From contig NZ_LWBS01000066.1 in the NCBI RefSeq assembly GCF_001652265.1, positions 62,001 to 126,000 on the forward strand: DNA of 64,000 bases. The letters are read 5' to 3'. The notes under the pieces were generated by a model. The model saw only the letters and a program-made list of their open reading frames with translations, was not told the origin of the DNA and made no database searches. The position numbers were made by a program, and so were the translations under genes. Source of the DNA: Rhizobium leguminosarum (GTDB taxonomy: Bacteria; Pseudomonadota; Alphaproteobacteria; Rhizobiales; Rhizobiaceae). This document shows positions 17,840 through 27,599 of this stretch, in pieces. The number at the start of each line of letters is the position of its first letter. The stretch's first letter is position 1.

Positions 17840-19132
17840 GATGCAGACCAGCGAGATCACCGCCGAGGCGGCAAGGTAGTAGCCGACATAGTCCAGGCTG
17901 TAATGGGTGGCGAGCCAGGTGGCGATATAAGGGGCGAGCGAAGCGCCGAAGATGCCGCCGAGGTTGAAGGTCATCGAGGCGCCGGTATAGCGCACCATGG
18001 TCGGGAAGGGAGCGGCAAGGGCAGCGCCGATCGGACCATAGGTGAAGCCCATCAAGGCGAGGCCGATGATCGAGCACAGGAAAGCGCCGGTCAGACCGCT
18101 GGTCAACAGCGTCGCGTAGAAGAAGCCGAAGATCGCGATGGCAATCGTCGTCAGCGTCAGGATGAGGCGGCGCGAGTAGAGGTCGGAAAGCCAACCGGAG
18201 AGTGGAATCGTCAGGCCGAAGAAGACGACGCCGACAAGCTGGACGACCAGGAACTGCTCTCTCGTATAACCGAGCCCGCCCTTTTCCAAGGGTGTCGTGC
18301 CCCAGGAGAGCGTGAAGACTGTCATCAGGTAGAACAGCACGAAGGTCGCGACTGCAATGAAGGTGCCGAGGATCAGGCTGCGCAGATGACCGCGGAAGAC
18401 CACCTCGATCGGCACGGCGACGCGCTCGTGCTTTTCGACGGCTTTGCGGAATTCCGGCGTCTCGGCGATCTTGAGGCGGACATAGAGGCCGACGGCGACG
18501 AGGGCGAGGCTGGCGATGAAGGGAATGCGCCATCCGTAGTCGAGGAAATCCTCGTTGCTCATCGTTTCCGCCAGGATGAGGAAGAAGCTGGAGGAGAGGA
18601 TGAAGCCGATCGGCGCGCCGAGCTGCGGGAACATGGCGTACCAGCTACGCTTGCCGGGAGGAGCGTTTTCGGTGGCAAGCAGAACGGCGCCGCCCCATTC
18701 GCCGCCGAGGCCGAGGCCCTGACCGAAGCGGCAAAGCGCCAGCAACAAGGGTGCTGCGATGCCGATCGCATCATAGCCCGGCAGCATGCCGATCAGGACC
18801 GTCGAAAGCCCCATCGTCATCAGCGCGGCGACGAGCGTCGCCTTGCGGCCGATGCGATCACCGAAATGGCCAAAAATCACCGCGCCGATGGGGCGGGCGA
18901 AAAAGGCGATCGAGAAGGTAACGAGCGACTGGAGCGTTGCGGCGTTCGAATCGCTCGCCGGGAAGAAGAGATGCGGGAAGACGAGCACGGCTGCCGTCGC
19001 GTAGACGTAGAAGTCGAAGAATTCGATGGTGGTGCCGACAAGGCTGGCGATGAGGACGCGAGCCGGAGAATTGACTTGCGCGCTGTTCGAGGCGGGAGTC
19101 GGCGATGCGGAGATCGCGTCTGTCATTTTCAT
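17813..19132 (-). CDS. MFS transporter, metabolite:H+ symporter (MHS) type
   Basis: 439-residue membrane protein with twelve predicted hydrophobic segments. It shows the MHS-type opening VGTTIEFFDFYVYATAA, the loop motif FGHFGDRIGRKATL between segments 2 and 3, and GGEWGGAVLLATEN in the fourth/fifth segment region, all seen in the shikimate/proline/citrate-type symporters. The open frame extends to 19273, but MKMTDAISAS at 19132 fits the family; the next ATG at 19126 is also possible. Substrate unknown. Its 3' end carries the right copy of the 30-bp repeat. Divergent from aqpZ. Confidence 0.85.
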   Translation of the reverse strand: MKMTDAISASPTPASNSAQVNSPARVLIASLVGTTIEFFDFYVYATAAVLVFPHLFFPASDSNAATLQSLVTFSIAFFARPIGAVIFGHFGDRIGRKATLVAALMTMGLSTVLIGMLPGYDAIGIAAPLLLALCRFGQGLGLGGEWGGAVLLATENAPPGKRSWYAMFPQLGAPIGFILSSSFFLILAETMSNEDFLDYGWRIPFIASLALVAVGLYVRLKIAETPEFRKAVEKHERVAVPIEVVFRGHLRSLILGTFIAVATFVLFYLMTVFTLSWGTTPLEKGGLGYTREQFLVVQLVGVVFFGLTIPLSGWLSDLYSRRLILTLTTIAIAIFGFFYATLLTSGLTGAFLCSIIGLALMGFTYGPIGAALAAPFPTMVRYTGASMTFNLGGIFGASLAPYIATWLATHYSLDYVGYYLAASAVISLVCIRLSGREEV

Positions 19133-19346
19133 TCCAATCAATATTTCTATCGAGCGCCCTGGGAGGCTGGCGGGTCTTAGCGCAATTTCCGGTCTGAGAA
19201 AACGTCTCCTGACGCCGTAGGTATCGCATCTCGAACCCGTTTCTCGATCCTTGCGTGAAGCTTGCCGTGGCAATGTCCGCGCGCTTGACCGGAATCAAAT
19301 TGTAGCGGATTCATTTAAACTCTTGGTTGAGGTTAAGGAGGCGAGC

Positions 19347-20033
19347 ATGCAAAAGAGTCTAGTTGCTGAGTTTCTCGGCACGTTCTGGCTGGTCTTCGGG
19401 GGATGCGGCAGCGCCGTGCTGGCCGCGGCCTATCCCGAGCTTGGGATCGGTTTTGTCGGCGTGGCCTTTGCGTTCGGTCTGACCGTGCTCACCATGGCCT
19501 ATGCCGTGGGCGGCATTTCGGGCGGTCATTTCAATCCCGCCGTCTCGCTTGGCCTTACGGTTGCCGGACGGTTTCCGGCGGCGCGTCTCGTTCCCTATGT
19601 CGTTGTGCAGGTTGTCGGCGCCATCGCTGCGGCGGCGCTGCTTTATCTCGTCGCCAGCGGCAAGGCGGGGTTCGAGCTCGGCGGCTTTGCCGCCAACGGA
19701 TATGGCGATCATTCTCCGGGTGGTTATTCACTGCTTTCGGCGCTGCTGATCGAAGTGCTGCTGACCATGTTCTTCCTGATCATCATCCTGGGGTCGACCA
19801 GCAGCCGGGTGCCTGCGGGTTTCGCGCCGCTTGCGATCGGCCTCGGGCTGACGCTGATCCATCTCGTTTCTATCCCCGTGACGAATACCTCGGTCAATCC
19901 GGCGCGTTCCACCGGCCAGGCGCTTTTCGTCGGCGGCTGGGCGCTGCAGCAGCTCTGGCTGTTCTGGATTGCGCCACTTGCGGGCGGGGCGCTCGGCGGG
20001 TTTGTGTGGAAATTCCTCGACGACGCCGACTGA
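19347..20033 (+). CDS. aqpZ: Aquaporin Z
   Basis: Water channel of 228 residues with six hydrophobic segments and both NPA loops: [11 protein letters not shown] (near residues 60-70) and [12 protein letters not shown] (near 180-191). The ATG at 19347 has a strong ribosome site (aaggaggcgagc); an upstream in-frame ATG at 19251 would add 32 polar residues and is rejected. The 214-base gap to the divergent MFS gene should hold both promoters. A terminator follows at 20062. Confidence 0.95.
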   Translation: MQKSLVAEFLGTFWLVFGGCGSAVLAAAYPELGIGFVGVAFAFGLTVLTMAYAVGGISGGHFNPAVSLGLTVAGRFPAARLVPYVVVQVVGAIAAAALLYLVASGKAGFELGGFAANGYGDHSPGGYSLLSALLIEVLLTMFFLIIILGSTSSRVPAGFAPLAIGLGLTLIHLVSIPVTNTSVNPARSTGQALFVGGWALQQLWLFWIAPLAGGALGGFVWKFLDDAD

Positions 20034-20061
20034 CTGCAAGGTGCTGAGCTATCCCATTGAG

Positions 20062-20089
20062 CCCGCACGGTTTTTCCGCGCGGGTTTTT
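20062..20089 (+). terminator. Rho-independent terminator after aqpZ
   Basis: Stem cccgcacgg / ccgcgcggg with one mismatch and a T5 loop, followed by five T. Confidence 0.8.
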
Positions 20090-20173
20090 CTGTTTTCGCG
20101 GATCGGCGGCATCTTCGATCTGGCAATCCCGAAGAAGAGAAGGTTAAAAAATCAAGGGCGCGGCAATACGAAG

Positions 20174-20188
20174 TTAACGAAAGTAAAC
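20174..20188 (+). promoter_or_regulatory. Possible CtrA-like box upstream of ddl-ftsQAZ
   Basis: ttaacgaaagtaaac fits the TTAA-N7-TTAA(C) pattern with one change in the second half. Further ttaac and ttaaaa runs lie within 40 bases. CtrA control of ftsQA and ftsZ is known in Caulobacter; here it is only suggested by sequence. Confidence 0.3.
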
Positions 20189-20306
20189 ACTTCATTAACC
20201 ATAATGATGCTCTAATGCACCCAGGTCGGACAAAGGCCTGAAGCGACGCAGACAGCTTCGCGCAAGCGTCGATTTCGAAAATGGAAGTTATTTTTTGGGG
20301 GTGTTG

Positions 20307-21233
20307 ATGAGTCGCAAGCATGTCGCTGTCCTGATGGGCGGATTTTCCTCGGAAAGGCCTGTCAGCCTTTCCTCGGGAAAGGCTTGCGCAGAAGCCCTCG
20401 AGGCGGAGGGCTTCGACGTGACGCGCATCGACGTGGCGCGCGACGTTTCCGAGAAACTCGCCGCGCTGAAGCCCGATGTCGTCTTCAATGCGCTTCACGG
20501 CCCGTTCGGCGAGGACGGCACCATTCAGGGCATCCTCGAATATCTTGAAATCCCCTATACGCATTCGGGCGTGCTTGCCTCGGCGCTGGCGATGGACAAG
20601 GACAAGGCGAAGCTCGTTGCCGCCGCCGCCGGCATTCCGGTGGCCGAATCGCAGGTGGTCAACCGTTTCGCCTTTCCCTCAACGCATCCGATGAAGCCGC
20701 CCTATGTGGTGAAACCCGTCCGCGAAGGGTCGAGCTTCGGCGTCGTCATCGTCACGGAAGATCAGGCGCATCCGCCGCAGATCGTCAGCTCGCCCGAGTG
20801 GCGCTACGGCGAGGAAGTGATCGTCGAGCGCTATGTTTACGGTCGCGAACTCACCTGCGGCGTCATGGGTGAAACTCCGCTCGGCGTCACGGAAGTGGTG
20901 CCGCAGGGACACAATTTCTATGATTACGACTCCAAGTATGCGGCGGGCGGTTCAAAACACGTCATCCCCGCGAAAATTTCACCGAATATTTACCAAAAAG
21001 TACAAACATTGTCCCTAAGGGCGCATCAGGCAATCGGTTGTCGCGGCGTCAGTCGGTCCGACTTTCGTTACGACGATCGTTTCTCCGAAGACGGCGAAAT
21101 CATCTGGCTGGAGGTCAATACCCAGCCAGGGATGACTCCAACCTCGCTCGTGCCCGAAATGGCCGGCCATGCCGGTTATTCGTTTGGTCAGTTTCTCCGG
21201 TGGATGGTGGAGGACGCGTCTTGTTTGCGTTGA
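20307..21233 (+). CDS. ddl: D-alanine--D-alanine ligase
   Basis: ATP-grasp ligase making the D-Ala-D-Ala dipeptide used by MurF; 308 residues. It starts [21 protein letters not shown] and has the ATP-grasp segments [14 protein letters not shown] (near residue 133) and the metal-binding [19 protein letters not shown] near 270-288. The ATG at 20307 follows a G-rich ribosome site; a TTG 12 bases upstream is less likely. It begins the second dcw segment and its 3' end overlaps ftsQ by 13 bases. Confidence 0.95.
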   Translation: MSRKHVAVLMGGFSSERPVSLSSGKACAEALEAEGFDVTRIDVARDVSEKLAALKPDVVFNALHGPFGEDGTIQGILEYLEIPYTHSGVLASALAMDKDKAKLVAAAAGIPVAESQVVNRFAFPSTHPMKPPYVVKPVREGSSFGVVIVTEDQAHPPQIVSSPEWRYGEEVIVERYVYGRELTCGVMGETPLGVTEVVPQGHNFYDYDSKYAAGGSKHVIPAKISPNIYQKVQTLSLRAHQAIGCRGVSRSDFRYDDRFSEDGEIIWLEVNTQPGMTPTSLVPEMAGHAGYSFGQFLRWMVEDASCLR

Positions 21234-22153
21234 CGGTCAAGAGGATAGGGCGCCCCAGCCATCATGCCGTGCTTCCGATCATGGAAGCCGAAGAGCGGTT
21301 CGTGCTGCCGCGTCCGCTGCGCCGGGTCACTCGCTTCCTGATCAGCCTCTGCAGCGGCCGCATCCATATTCCCGTTCATACGGGCACGGTCTCCGCACTC
21401 GCCTTCCTGGCTGCGACGGGGTTTTACGGCATGTCGCTCGGCGGCCACACCGAGGCCGTCGCGCAGGCGACAACGACGGCCGCGGGTTTTGCGATCGAGG
21501 ACGTCAAGGTCTCCGGCAACTCGGAGACCTCCGAAATCGAGATCCTGCAGCTGATCGGCCTTGACGGCACGACCTCGCTGGTCGCCCTCGACGTCGATGC
21601 CGCCCGCCGGAAGATCGCCCATCTTCCCTGGGTCGAAAATGTCGAGGTCCGCAAGATTTATCCGAAAACGATCGAAGTGAAGCTCAAGGAGCGTCAGGCC
21701 TATGCGATCTGGCAGCACGGACAGGAGCTTTCCCTGATCGAGAAGAACGGCAGCGTCATTGCGCCGCTGCGCGACAACAAGTTTTCGGCGCTGCCGCTCG
21801 TCGTCGGCCGCGATGCCGAAACGGCGGCGGCTTCGATCGACGACGCCTTCTCGAAGTGGCCCGACGTGAAGGCCCGCGTGAAGGCCTATGTCTGGATATC
21901 GGGCCGTCGCTGGGACCTGCACATGGACAACGGCGTCGTCGTCAAGCTGCCGGAAGACGGTATCGACCAGGCACTGGCGACGCTTTCGAAGTTCGACAAG
22001 GAGCACCAGCTCCTGGAACGGGACATTGCTGCGGTCGATCTCAGGCTGGCCGACAGAACCGCGATCCAGCTGACGCCGGAGGCGGCGATCCGCAGGCAGA
22101 CGGCAGTGACGGAGCGTACGAAGGAATTGAAGAAGGCGGGGCAGAATATATGA
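21221..22153 (+). CDS. ftsQ: Cell division protein FtsQ
   Basis: Bitopic divisome protein linking FtsA/FtsZ-side proteins with the FtsW/FtsI synthase. The preferred start is TTG 21221 ([10 protein letters not shown]), which has a strong site ggtggagga 7 bases ahead inside ddl, giving 310 residues. A cytoplasmic N terminus is followed by one membrane segment ([17 protein letters not shown], near residues 50-66), the POTRA domain ([20 protein letters not shown], near 85-104) and the FtsQ beta domain (ending near 270). It overlaps ftsA by 4 bases. Confidence 0.93.
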   Translation: MFALTVKRIGRPSHHAVLPIMEAEERFVLPRPLRRVTRFLISLCSGRIHIPVHTGTVSALAFLAATGFYGMSLGGHTEAVAQATTTAAGFAIEDVKVSGNSETSEIEILQLIGLDGTTSLVALDVDAARRKIAHLPWVENVEVRKIYPKTIEVKLKERQAYAIWQHGQELSLIEKNGSVIAPLRDNKFSALPLVVGRDAETAAASIDDAFSKWPDVKARVKAYVWISGRRWDLHMDNGVVVKLPEDGIDQALATLSKFDKEHQLLERDIAAVDLRLADRTAIQLTPEAAIRRQTAVTERTKELKKAGQNI

Positions 22154-23481
22154 GCTTGTTCGGTTCATCCCATTTCGGATTGCCGCGCCTGAAGCCGCTT
22201 TCGTCGAAGCGGTCGCATGTCGTTTCGGTGCTCGACATCGGTTCGACCAAGGTCGTCTGCATGATCGGCCGGCTGACGCCGCGCGAGGAAAGCCAGATCC
22301 TGCCGGGCCGCACGCACAATATCGAGATCATCGGCATCGGCCACCAGCGTTCCCGTGGCATCAAGACCGGCGTCATCGCCGATCTCGACGCGCTGGAAGG
22401 CGTCATCCGTCTCGCCGTTGATGCGGCCGAGCGCATGGCGGGGCTGACCGTCGAAAGCCTGATCGTCAACCTGACGGCCGGCCGCCTCGGCAGCGACATC
22501 TACACGGCGACGATCGATCTCGGCGGCCAGGAAGTCGAGCTCAACGATCTGAAGAAGGTGCTGTCGGCCGCTTGCCAGCAGTCGCTGCGCCAGGACCGTT
22601 CGGTGCTGCATTCGCTGGCGACCGGCTTCTCGCTCGACGGCGAGCGCGGCATCCGCGATCCGCTGGCGATGTACGGCGATGCGCTCGGCGTCGACATGCA
22701 TGTCGTCACGGCGGAGCGCTCCGCGCTGAAAAACCTCGAGCTTAGCGTCAACCGCGCGCATCTGTCGGTCGAAGGCATCGTCGCAACGCCCTATGCATCG
22801 GGCCTTGCGGCTCTCGTCGACGACGAGGTCGAGCTCGGCTGCGCGGCAATCGACATGGGCGGCGGCACGACGACGATCTCGGTCTTTGCCGAAGGCAAAC
22901 TCGTTCATACTGATGCCGTCGGCCTCGGCGGCCATCACGTCACCACCGACCTGGCGCGCGGGCTTTCGACCCGCATCGAGGATGCGGAGCGGCTGAAGGT
23001 CGTGCATGCCTCGGCACTTTCGAATTCCTCCGACGAGCGCGAGCTGATCTCGATCCCGCCGATCGGCGAGGACGATCGCGACCAGCCGTCACAGGTGCCG
23101 CGGGCGCTGGTTTCGCGCATCGTGTCGGCCCGAATCGAAGAGACGATGGAACTGATCCGCGATCGTATCCAGCGCTCAGGCTTCAGCCCGATCGTCGGCA
23201 AGCGTGTCGTGCTGACCGGCGGGGCGAGCCAGCTGACCGGCCTTGCCGACGTGGCGCGGCGCATCCTTGCCCGCAACGTCCGCATCGGCCGTCCGATGGG
23301 CGTCTCGGGGCTGCCGACGGCGGCCAAGGGGCCGGCTTTTTCGACGGCCGTCGGCCTGATGATCTATCCGCAGGTCGCGGACATGGAGACACATGCGTCA
23401 CAGAGCGGTCTGCTCATGTCGCTTGGGGGAAATAACAGCCGCATAGCCCGCATGGGCCAGTGGCTGAAGGAAAGTTTCTGA
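22150..23481 (+). CDS. ftsA: Cell division protein FtsA
   Basis: Actin-like ATPase that tethers FtsZ to the membrane; 443 residues. The phosphate-1 motif VLDIGSTKVVCMIG lies near residues 27-40, the phosphate-2 motif AAIDMGGGTTTISVF near 232-246 and the adenosine motif VVLTGGASQLTGL near 353-365. The C-terminal MGQWLKESF forms the amphipathic membrane-targeting helix. The ATG overlaps the ftsQ stop (ATGA). Confidence 0.96.
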   Translation: MSLFGSSHFGLPRLKPLSSKRSHVVSVLDIGSTKVVCMIGRLTPREESQILPGRTHNIEIIGIGHQRSRGIKTGVIADLDALEGVIRLAVDAAERMAGLTVESLIVNLTAGRLGSDIYTATIDLGGQEVELNDLKKVLSAACQQSLRQDRSVLHSLATGFSLDGERGIRDPLAMYGDALGVDMHVVTAERSALKNLELSVNRAHLSVEGIVATPYASGLAALVDDEVELGCAAIDMGGGTTTISVFAEGKLVHTDAVGLGGHHVTTDLARGLSTRIEDAERLKVVHASALSNSSDERELISIPPIGEDDRDQPSQVPRALVSRIVSARIEETMELIRDRIQRSGFSPIVGKRVVLTGGASQLTGLADVARRILARNVRIGRPMGVSGLPTAAKGPAFSTAVGLMIYPQVADMETHASQSGLLMSLGGNNSRIARMGQWLKESF

Positions 23482-23536
23482 AATTGAGTAATTGGCCGGC
23501 GTGGCGATGCGGCCAGAGAGAGAAGGAACAGGTACC

Positions 23537-25252
23537 ATGACCATCAAGCTGCAAAAGCCTGACATCACAGAGCTGAAGCCGCGCATCACCGTGTTCGGCG
23601 TTGGCGGCGGTGGCGGCAATGCCGTCAACAACATGATTACCGCCGGCCTCCAGGGCGTCGACTTCGTCGTCGCCAACACGGATGCGCAGGCGCTGACGAT
23701 GACGAAGGCTGAGCGCATCATCCAGCTCGGCGTCAACGTTACCGAAGGCCTCGGTGCCGGCTCGCAGCCGGAAGTCGGCCGCGCGGCCGCCGAGGAGTGC
23801 ATCGACGAAATCGTCGATCACCTGAACGGCACGCATATGTGCTTCGTCACCGCCGGCATGGGCGGCGGCACCGGCACTGGCGCTGCTCCCGTTGTCGCGC
23901 AGGCGGCCCGCAACAAGGGCATCCTGACGGTCGGCGTCGTTACCAAACCGTTCCATTTCGAAGGCGGGCGCCGCATGCGCCTGGCCGAGATGGGCATCCA
24001 GGAACTGCAGAAGTCTGTCGATACGCTGATTGTCATTCCGAACCAGAACCTCTTCCGCATTGCCAACGACAAGACGACCTTCGCCGATGCCTTCGCCATG
24101 GCTGACCAGGTTCTCTATTCGGGCGTTGCCTGCATCACCGACCTGATGGTCAAGGAAGGCCTCATCAACCTCGACTTCGCCGACGTCCGCTCGGTGATGC
24201 GCGAGATGGGCCGCGCGATGATGGGCACCGGCGAAGCTTCCGGCTCCGGCCGCGCGCTGCAGGCCGCAGAGGCTGCGATCGCCAACCCGCTGCTTGACGA
24301 AACCTCGATGAAGGGCGCCCAGGGCCTGCTGATCTCCATCACCGGCGGTCGCGACCTCACCCTTTTCGAAGTCGACGAAGCCGCGACCCGCATCCGCGAG
24401 GAAGTCGATCCGGACGCCAACATCATCCTCGGCGCCACCTTCGACGAATCGCTCGAAGGCATCATCCGCGTCTCGGTCGTCGCAACCGGCATCGACCGGG
24501 CGATGAACGAAGCCGCCGAGCGGAACCTCCAGCCGGCAGCAAGGCCCGCTATCCGTCCCTCCGCGGCTGTTGCTCCGGCAGCGGCCGCAGTTCAGCCTGC
24601 CCCCGTGATGCAGGCACCGAAGGCCATGGATCCGATCGCGCAGACCATCCGCGAAGCCGAGATGGAACGCGAGCTCGAAATTCCGGCCCCGCGTGCCGCC
24701 GCACCGCTACAGCAGCCGGTAGTACAGCAGGAAACCTTCCGTCCGCAGAGCAAGATCTTCGCGCCTGCACCGGAAGCTCCGGCAATGCGTCCGGCACCGG
24801 TGCAGCAGCAGGCTCCGGCGCCCGTCATGAGCCAGCCGGTGATAAGCCAGCCGGTCCAGCAGCCAGTTCGGCAAGAGCCGACCATCCGCCAGACGCCCGA
24901 ACCGATGCGCATGCCGAAGGTCGAGGATTTCCCGCCGGTCGTCCAGGCCGAACTCGACCACCGCACGCAGCCGGCCTCCGCGCATGCGGCGGAAGAGCGC
25001 GGTCCGATGGGCCTGCTCAAGCGAATCACCAATTCGCTTGGCCGCCGCGACGACGACGCCGTTGCCGCCGATATGACCGCCGCACCGCCGGCCGCTTCGC
25101 AACAGCGCCGTCCGCTGTCGCCGGAGGCAAGCCTCTACGCACCGCGTCGCGGCAACCTCGACGACCAGGGCCGGGCAGTTCCGCAGGCCCGGATGATGCA
25201 GGAAGACGACCAGCTGGAAATCCCGGCATTCCTGCGTCGTCAGTCGAACTGA
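23537..25252 (+). CDS. ftsZ: Cell division protein FtsZ (long-linker form)
   Basis: Tubulin-like GTPase forming the division ring; 571 residues, much longer than the roughly 380 of E. coli. The GTP signature [12 protein letters not shown] is near residues 112-123 and the T7 loop [11 protein letters not shown] near 214-224. The core ends near residue 330. A linker of over 200 residues follows, rich in Pro, Gln and Ala, and the protein ends with the conserved FtsA-binding peptide [13 protein letters not shown] 23537 has the site aaggaacagg; the upstream ATG at 23492 is rejected. A strong terminator follows. Confidence 0.97.
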   Translation: MTIKLQKPDITELKPRITVFGVGGGGGNAVNNMITAGLQGVDFVVANTDAQALTMTKAERIIQLGVNVTEGLGAGSQPEVGRAAAEECIDEIVDHLNGTHMCFVTAGMGGGTGTGAAPVVAQAARNKGILTVGVVTKPFHFEGGRRMRLAEMGIQELQKSVDTLIVIPNQNLFRIANDKTTFADAFAMADQVLYSGVACITDLMVKEGLINLDFADVRSVMREMGRAMMGTGEASGSGRALQAAEAAIANPLLDETSMKGAQGLLISITGGRDLTLFEVDEAATRIREEVDPDANIILGATFDESLEGIIRVSVVATGIDRAMNEAAERNLQPAARPAIRPSAAVAPAAAAVQPAPVMQAPKAMDPIAQTIREAEMERELEIPAPRAAAPLQQPVVQQETFRPQSKIFAPAPEAPAMRPAPVQQQAPAPVMSQPVISQPVQQPVRQEPTIRQTPEPMRMPKVEDFPPVVQAELDHRTQPASAHAAEERGPMGLLKRITNSLGRRDDDAVAADMTAAPPAASQQRRPLSPEASLYAPRRGNLDDQGRAVPQARMMQEDDQLEIPAFLRRQSN

Positions 25253-25273
25253 GTCCGTGCTTCGGCACCGTTC

Positions 25274-25308
25274 ATGCCCGGGATCAAGGTCCCGGGCATT
25301 GCTGTTTT
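25274..25308 (+). terminator. Rho-independent terminator after ftsZ
   Basis: Perfect 10-bp stem atgcccggga / tcccgggcat with a 6-base loop, then a T-rich stretch ending in five T. It closes the ftsZ transcript; lpxC must have its own promoter in 25309-25511. Confidence 0.85.
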
Positions 25309-25511
25309 TCGCCCGTGATTCGCAAATGATTTCAATCGCGTGACTTCGTAACAAAGCGAAAGAAACAGTGATTTGGATTGGAGCGCCGGCGCACGTAAGT
25401 ATGGTGCAAGAAAACTGCCCTAGGAGGCTTTCAACAGCTCCTTCCGCAGAATGAGCGATGACCGCGCCGATCGGACAGACCGCCGGTACGGAAGAATAAA
25501 AGGCAGATTTT

Positions 25512-26468
25512 ATGGCAATTGGCTTGCTGGGTTTTCAAACGACGGTATCGCGTCCCGTGACGCTTTCGGGCATCGGAGTGCATTCGGGCGCTGACGTCTC
25601 GATCACCCTGAACCCGGCCGAATCGGACATCGGCGTCGTTTTCCAGCGCCTGCATGACAATGGCGACATCACCGAACTCAAGGCCGTCTCCTCGCAGGTC
25701 GGCAATACTGACCTCTGCACCGTCCTCGGCTTCTCACCCGCCCATTCGGTCGCGACGATCGAGCATGTCATGGCCGCCGTCTATGCGCTTGGCCTCGACA
25801 ATGTGGTGATCGAGGTGCAGGGCTCCGAAATGCCGATCATGGACGGCAGTTCTCTACCTTTCGTCGAGGCGATCGAGCAGGTCGGTCTCGTCTCGCTCGG
25901 CGTCAAGCGCCGTTATATCCGTATCACGAAGCCGGTGCGCATCGAGCATGGCGGCTCCTGGAGTGAGTTCCGTCCCTATGACGGTACGCGCTTCGAAGTC
26001 GAGATCGATTTCGACTGCCCGCTGATCGGCCGGCAGAAGTGGGCCGGCGACATGACCGCCGCCGTCTTCAAGACCGAGCTTTCCCGCGCCCGCACCTTCG
26101 GGTTCATGCGCGATGTCGAGCGTCTCTGGGCGTCGGGCCACGCGCTCGGCTCCTCGCTTGAAAATTCAGTCGTCATCTCCGACGACAACACCGTCATCAA
26201 CGTCGAAGGTCTGCGTTACGCCAAGGACGAATTCGTCCGCCACAAGACGCTCGATGCCGTCGGCGATCTGTCGCTTGCCGGTGCCCAGTTCATCGGCTGC
26301 TACCGTTCCTATCGCGGTGGTCACAAGATGAATGCCAATGCGCTGAAGGCGCTGCTCGCCGACCCCTCCGCCTACGAGGTTGTGGAGACGTCGACGCCGC
26401 GCCAGCGTGTCGCTGCCCGCGAACTGATCGCAGTCAGCGCTTCGGAATTCGCTCCCTGGTCGGCATGA
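25512..26468 (+). CDS. lpxC: UDP-3-O-acyl-N-acetylglucosamine deacetylase LpxC
   Basis: Zinc enzyme of the committed step of lipid A synthesis; 318 residues. The zinc ligands are visible as His in VATIEHVMAAVYALG (near residue 83) and the HKTLDAVGD motif (His and Asp near 246-250). The first half starts with TLSGIGVHSGADV. It lies between two terminators, so it is probably a single-gene transcript, consistent with lpxC following ftsZ in many proteobacteria. Confidence 0.96.
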   Translation: MAIGLLGFQTTVSRPVTLSGIGVHSGADVSITLNPAESDIGVVFQRLHDNGDITELKAVSSQVGNTDLCTVLGFSPAHSVATIEHVMAAVYALGLDNVVIEVQGSEMPIMDGSSLPFVEAIEQVGLVSLGVKRRYIRITKPVRIEHGGSWSEFRPYDGTRFEVEIDFDCPLIGRQKWAGDMTAAVFKTELSRARTFGFMRDVERLWASGHALGSSLENSVVISDDNTVINVEGLRYAKDEFVRHKTLDAVGDLSLAGAQFIGCYRSYRGGHKMNANALKALLADPSAYEVVETSTPRQRVAARELIAVSASEFAPWSA

Positions 26469-26493
26469 CCTCCAGCATATTCTCAAGACCAGG

Positions 26494-26521
26494 CCGCCTC
26501 TTTCCCGGAGGCGGTTTTTTT
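26494..26521 (+). terminator. Rho-independent terminator after lpxC
   Basis: Stem ccgcctc / gaggcgg, 7-base loop, followed by seven T. Confidence 0.9.
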
Positions 26522-26748
26522 ATGTCCGACCGCGTCTGCGGCGATAACCGATGCTTGGCTGCCACAGGTCGGGAAGAAGTTGAAAAGCCGGTCATTCTTC
26601 GGCTGCTGCCACAAAAATGCGTTAATGCCTTATCATTGCGTTGCTCTTGATGCACATTTGTGGCTAGAAACGCCAGCGAGGCGTGGCTGCCGTGGAGAGA
26701 GCGGCGGCAGTGGGGTTCTTTCGAATGGGTTATGCAGGATCTGAAGGT

Positions 26749-27594
26749 ATGATGAAGACAGCGCGCGCCTTGTTCGCATCGCTTCTGGTGCTCAGCGCAG
26801 GCGCCTCGATCTCCGGTTGCCAGTCGGATCCCGACATCGACATCACCAAGCTCGGTCTCGAAACCGATCCGCCTGACGTGCTCTACACCCAGGGCCTTGC
26901 CAATATGAAGGCCGGCAACATGGCGGAAGCGGCGCGCAAGTTCGACGCGATCGACCGCGAAAACCCGTTCTCCGAATGGGCGCGCAAGGCGCTTGTGATG
27001 AGCACCTTCGTCAAATACCGCCAGGGCCGCCTGGACGATGCGCTTGCTTCCGGCAACCGCTACATGTCGCAATATCCGAAGTCCCAGGATGCCGCCTATG
27101 TGCAGTATCTTATCGGTCTTACCTATTCCAAGCAGATCGTCGACGTGACGCAGGACCAGCGCGCTTCCGCCAAGACGATCGAGGCGATGCAGGCCGTCAT
27201 CGACAATTATCCGAACTCCGAATATGTCGACGACGCACAGGCCAAGATCCGCTTCGCGCGCGACCAGCTCGCCGGCAAGGAAATGCAGATCGGCCGCTAC
27301 TACATGGAGCGGAAGGAATATCTCGCCGCGATCTCGCGCTTCCGCATCGTCGTCGAGAAATATCCGAATACGAACCAGATCGAAGAGGCCTTAGCACGTC
27401 TCGTCGAAGCTTATTACGCCATGGGCATTGTCGACGAGGCGCAGACAGCCGCTGCCGTTCTCGGTCACAATTATCCCGACAGCCAGTGGTATGCTGATTC
27501 CTACAAGCTGCTGCAGAGCGGCGGTGCCGAGCCGCGTGAAAACAAGGGCTCGTGGATCGCGGCAGCGGGCAAGAAACTTCTTCTCGGTTCCTGA
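26749..27594 (+). CDS. bamD: Outer membrane assembly lipoprotein BamD
   Basis: Essential lipoprotein of the BAM complex that inserts outer membrane beta-barrel proteins. The product (281 residues from ATG 26749; 26752 and 26725 are alternatives) has a signal sequence ending in the lipobox ISGC (Cys near residue 25) and then TPR-like helical repeats, including PDVLYTQGLANMKAGN and AYVQYLIGLTYSKQIVD. recN begins 5 bases after the stop, so the two may be co-transcribed. Confidence 0.92.
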   Translation: MMKTARALFASLLVLSAGASISGCQSDPDIDITKLGLETDPPDVLYTQGLANMKAGNMAEAARKFDAIDRENPFSEWARKALVMSTFVKYRQGRLDDALASGNRYMSQYPKSQDAAYVQYLIGLTYSKQIVDVTQDQRASAKTIEAMQAVIDNYPNSEYVDDAQAKIRFARDQLAGKEMQIGRYYMERKEYLAAISRFRIVVEKYPNTNQIEEALARLVEAYYAMGIVDEAQTAAAVLGHNYPDSQWYADSYKLLQSGGAEPRENKGSWIAAAGKKLLLGS

Positions 27595-27599
27595 GGCCA

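Noticed and set aside
20295..20306. TTG start for ddl 12 bases upstream
   Set aside because: The ATG at 20307 matches the family N terminus and has better ribosome-site spacing.
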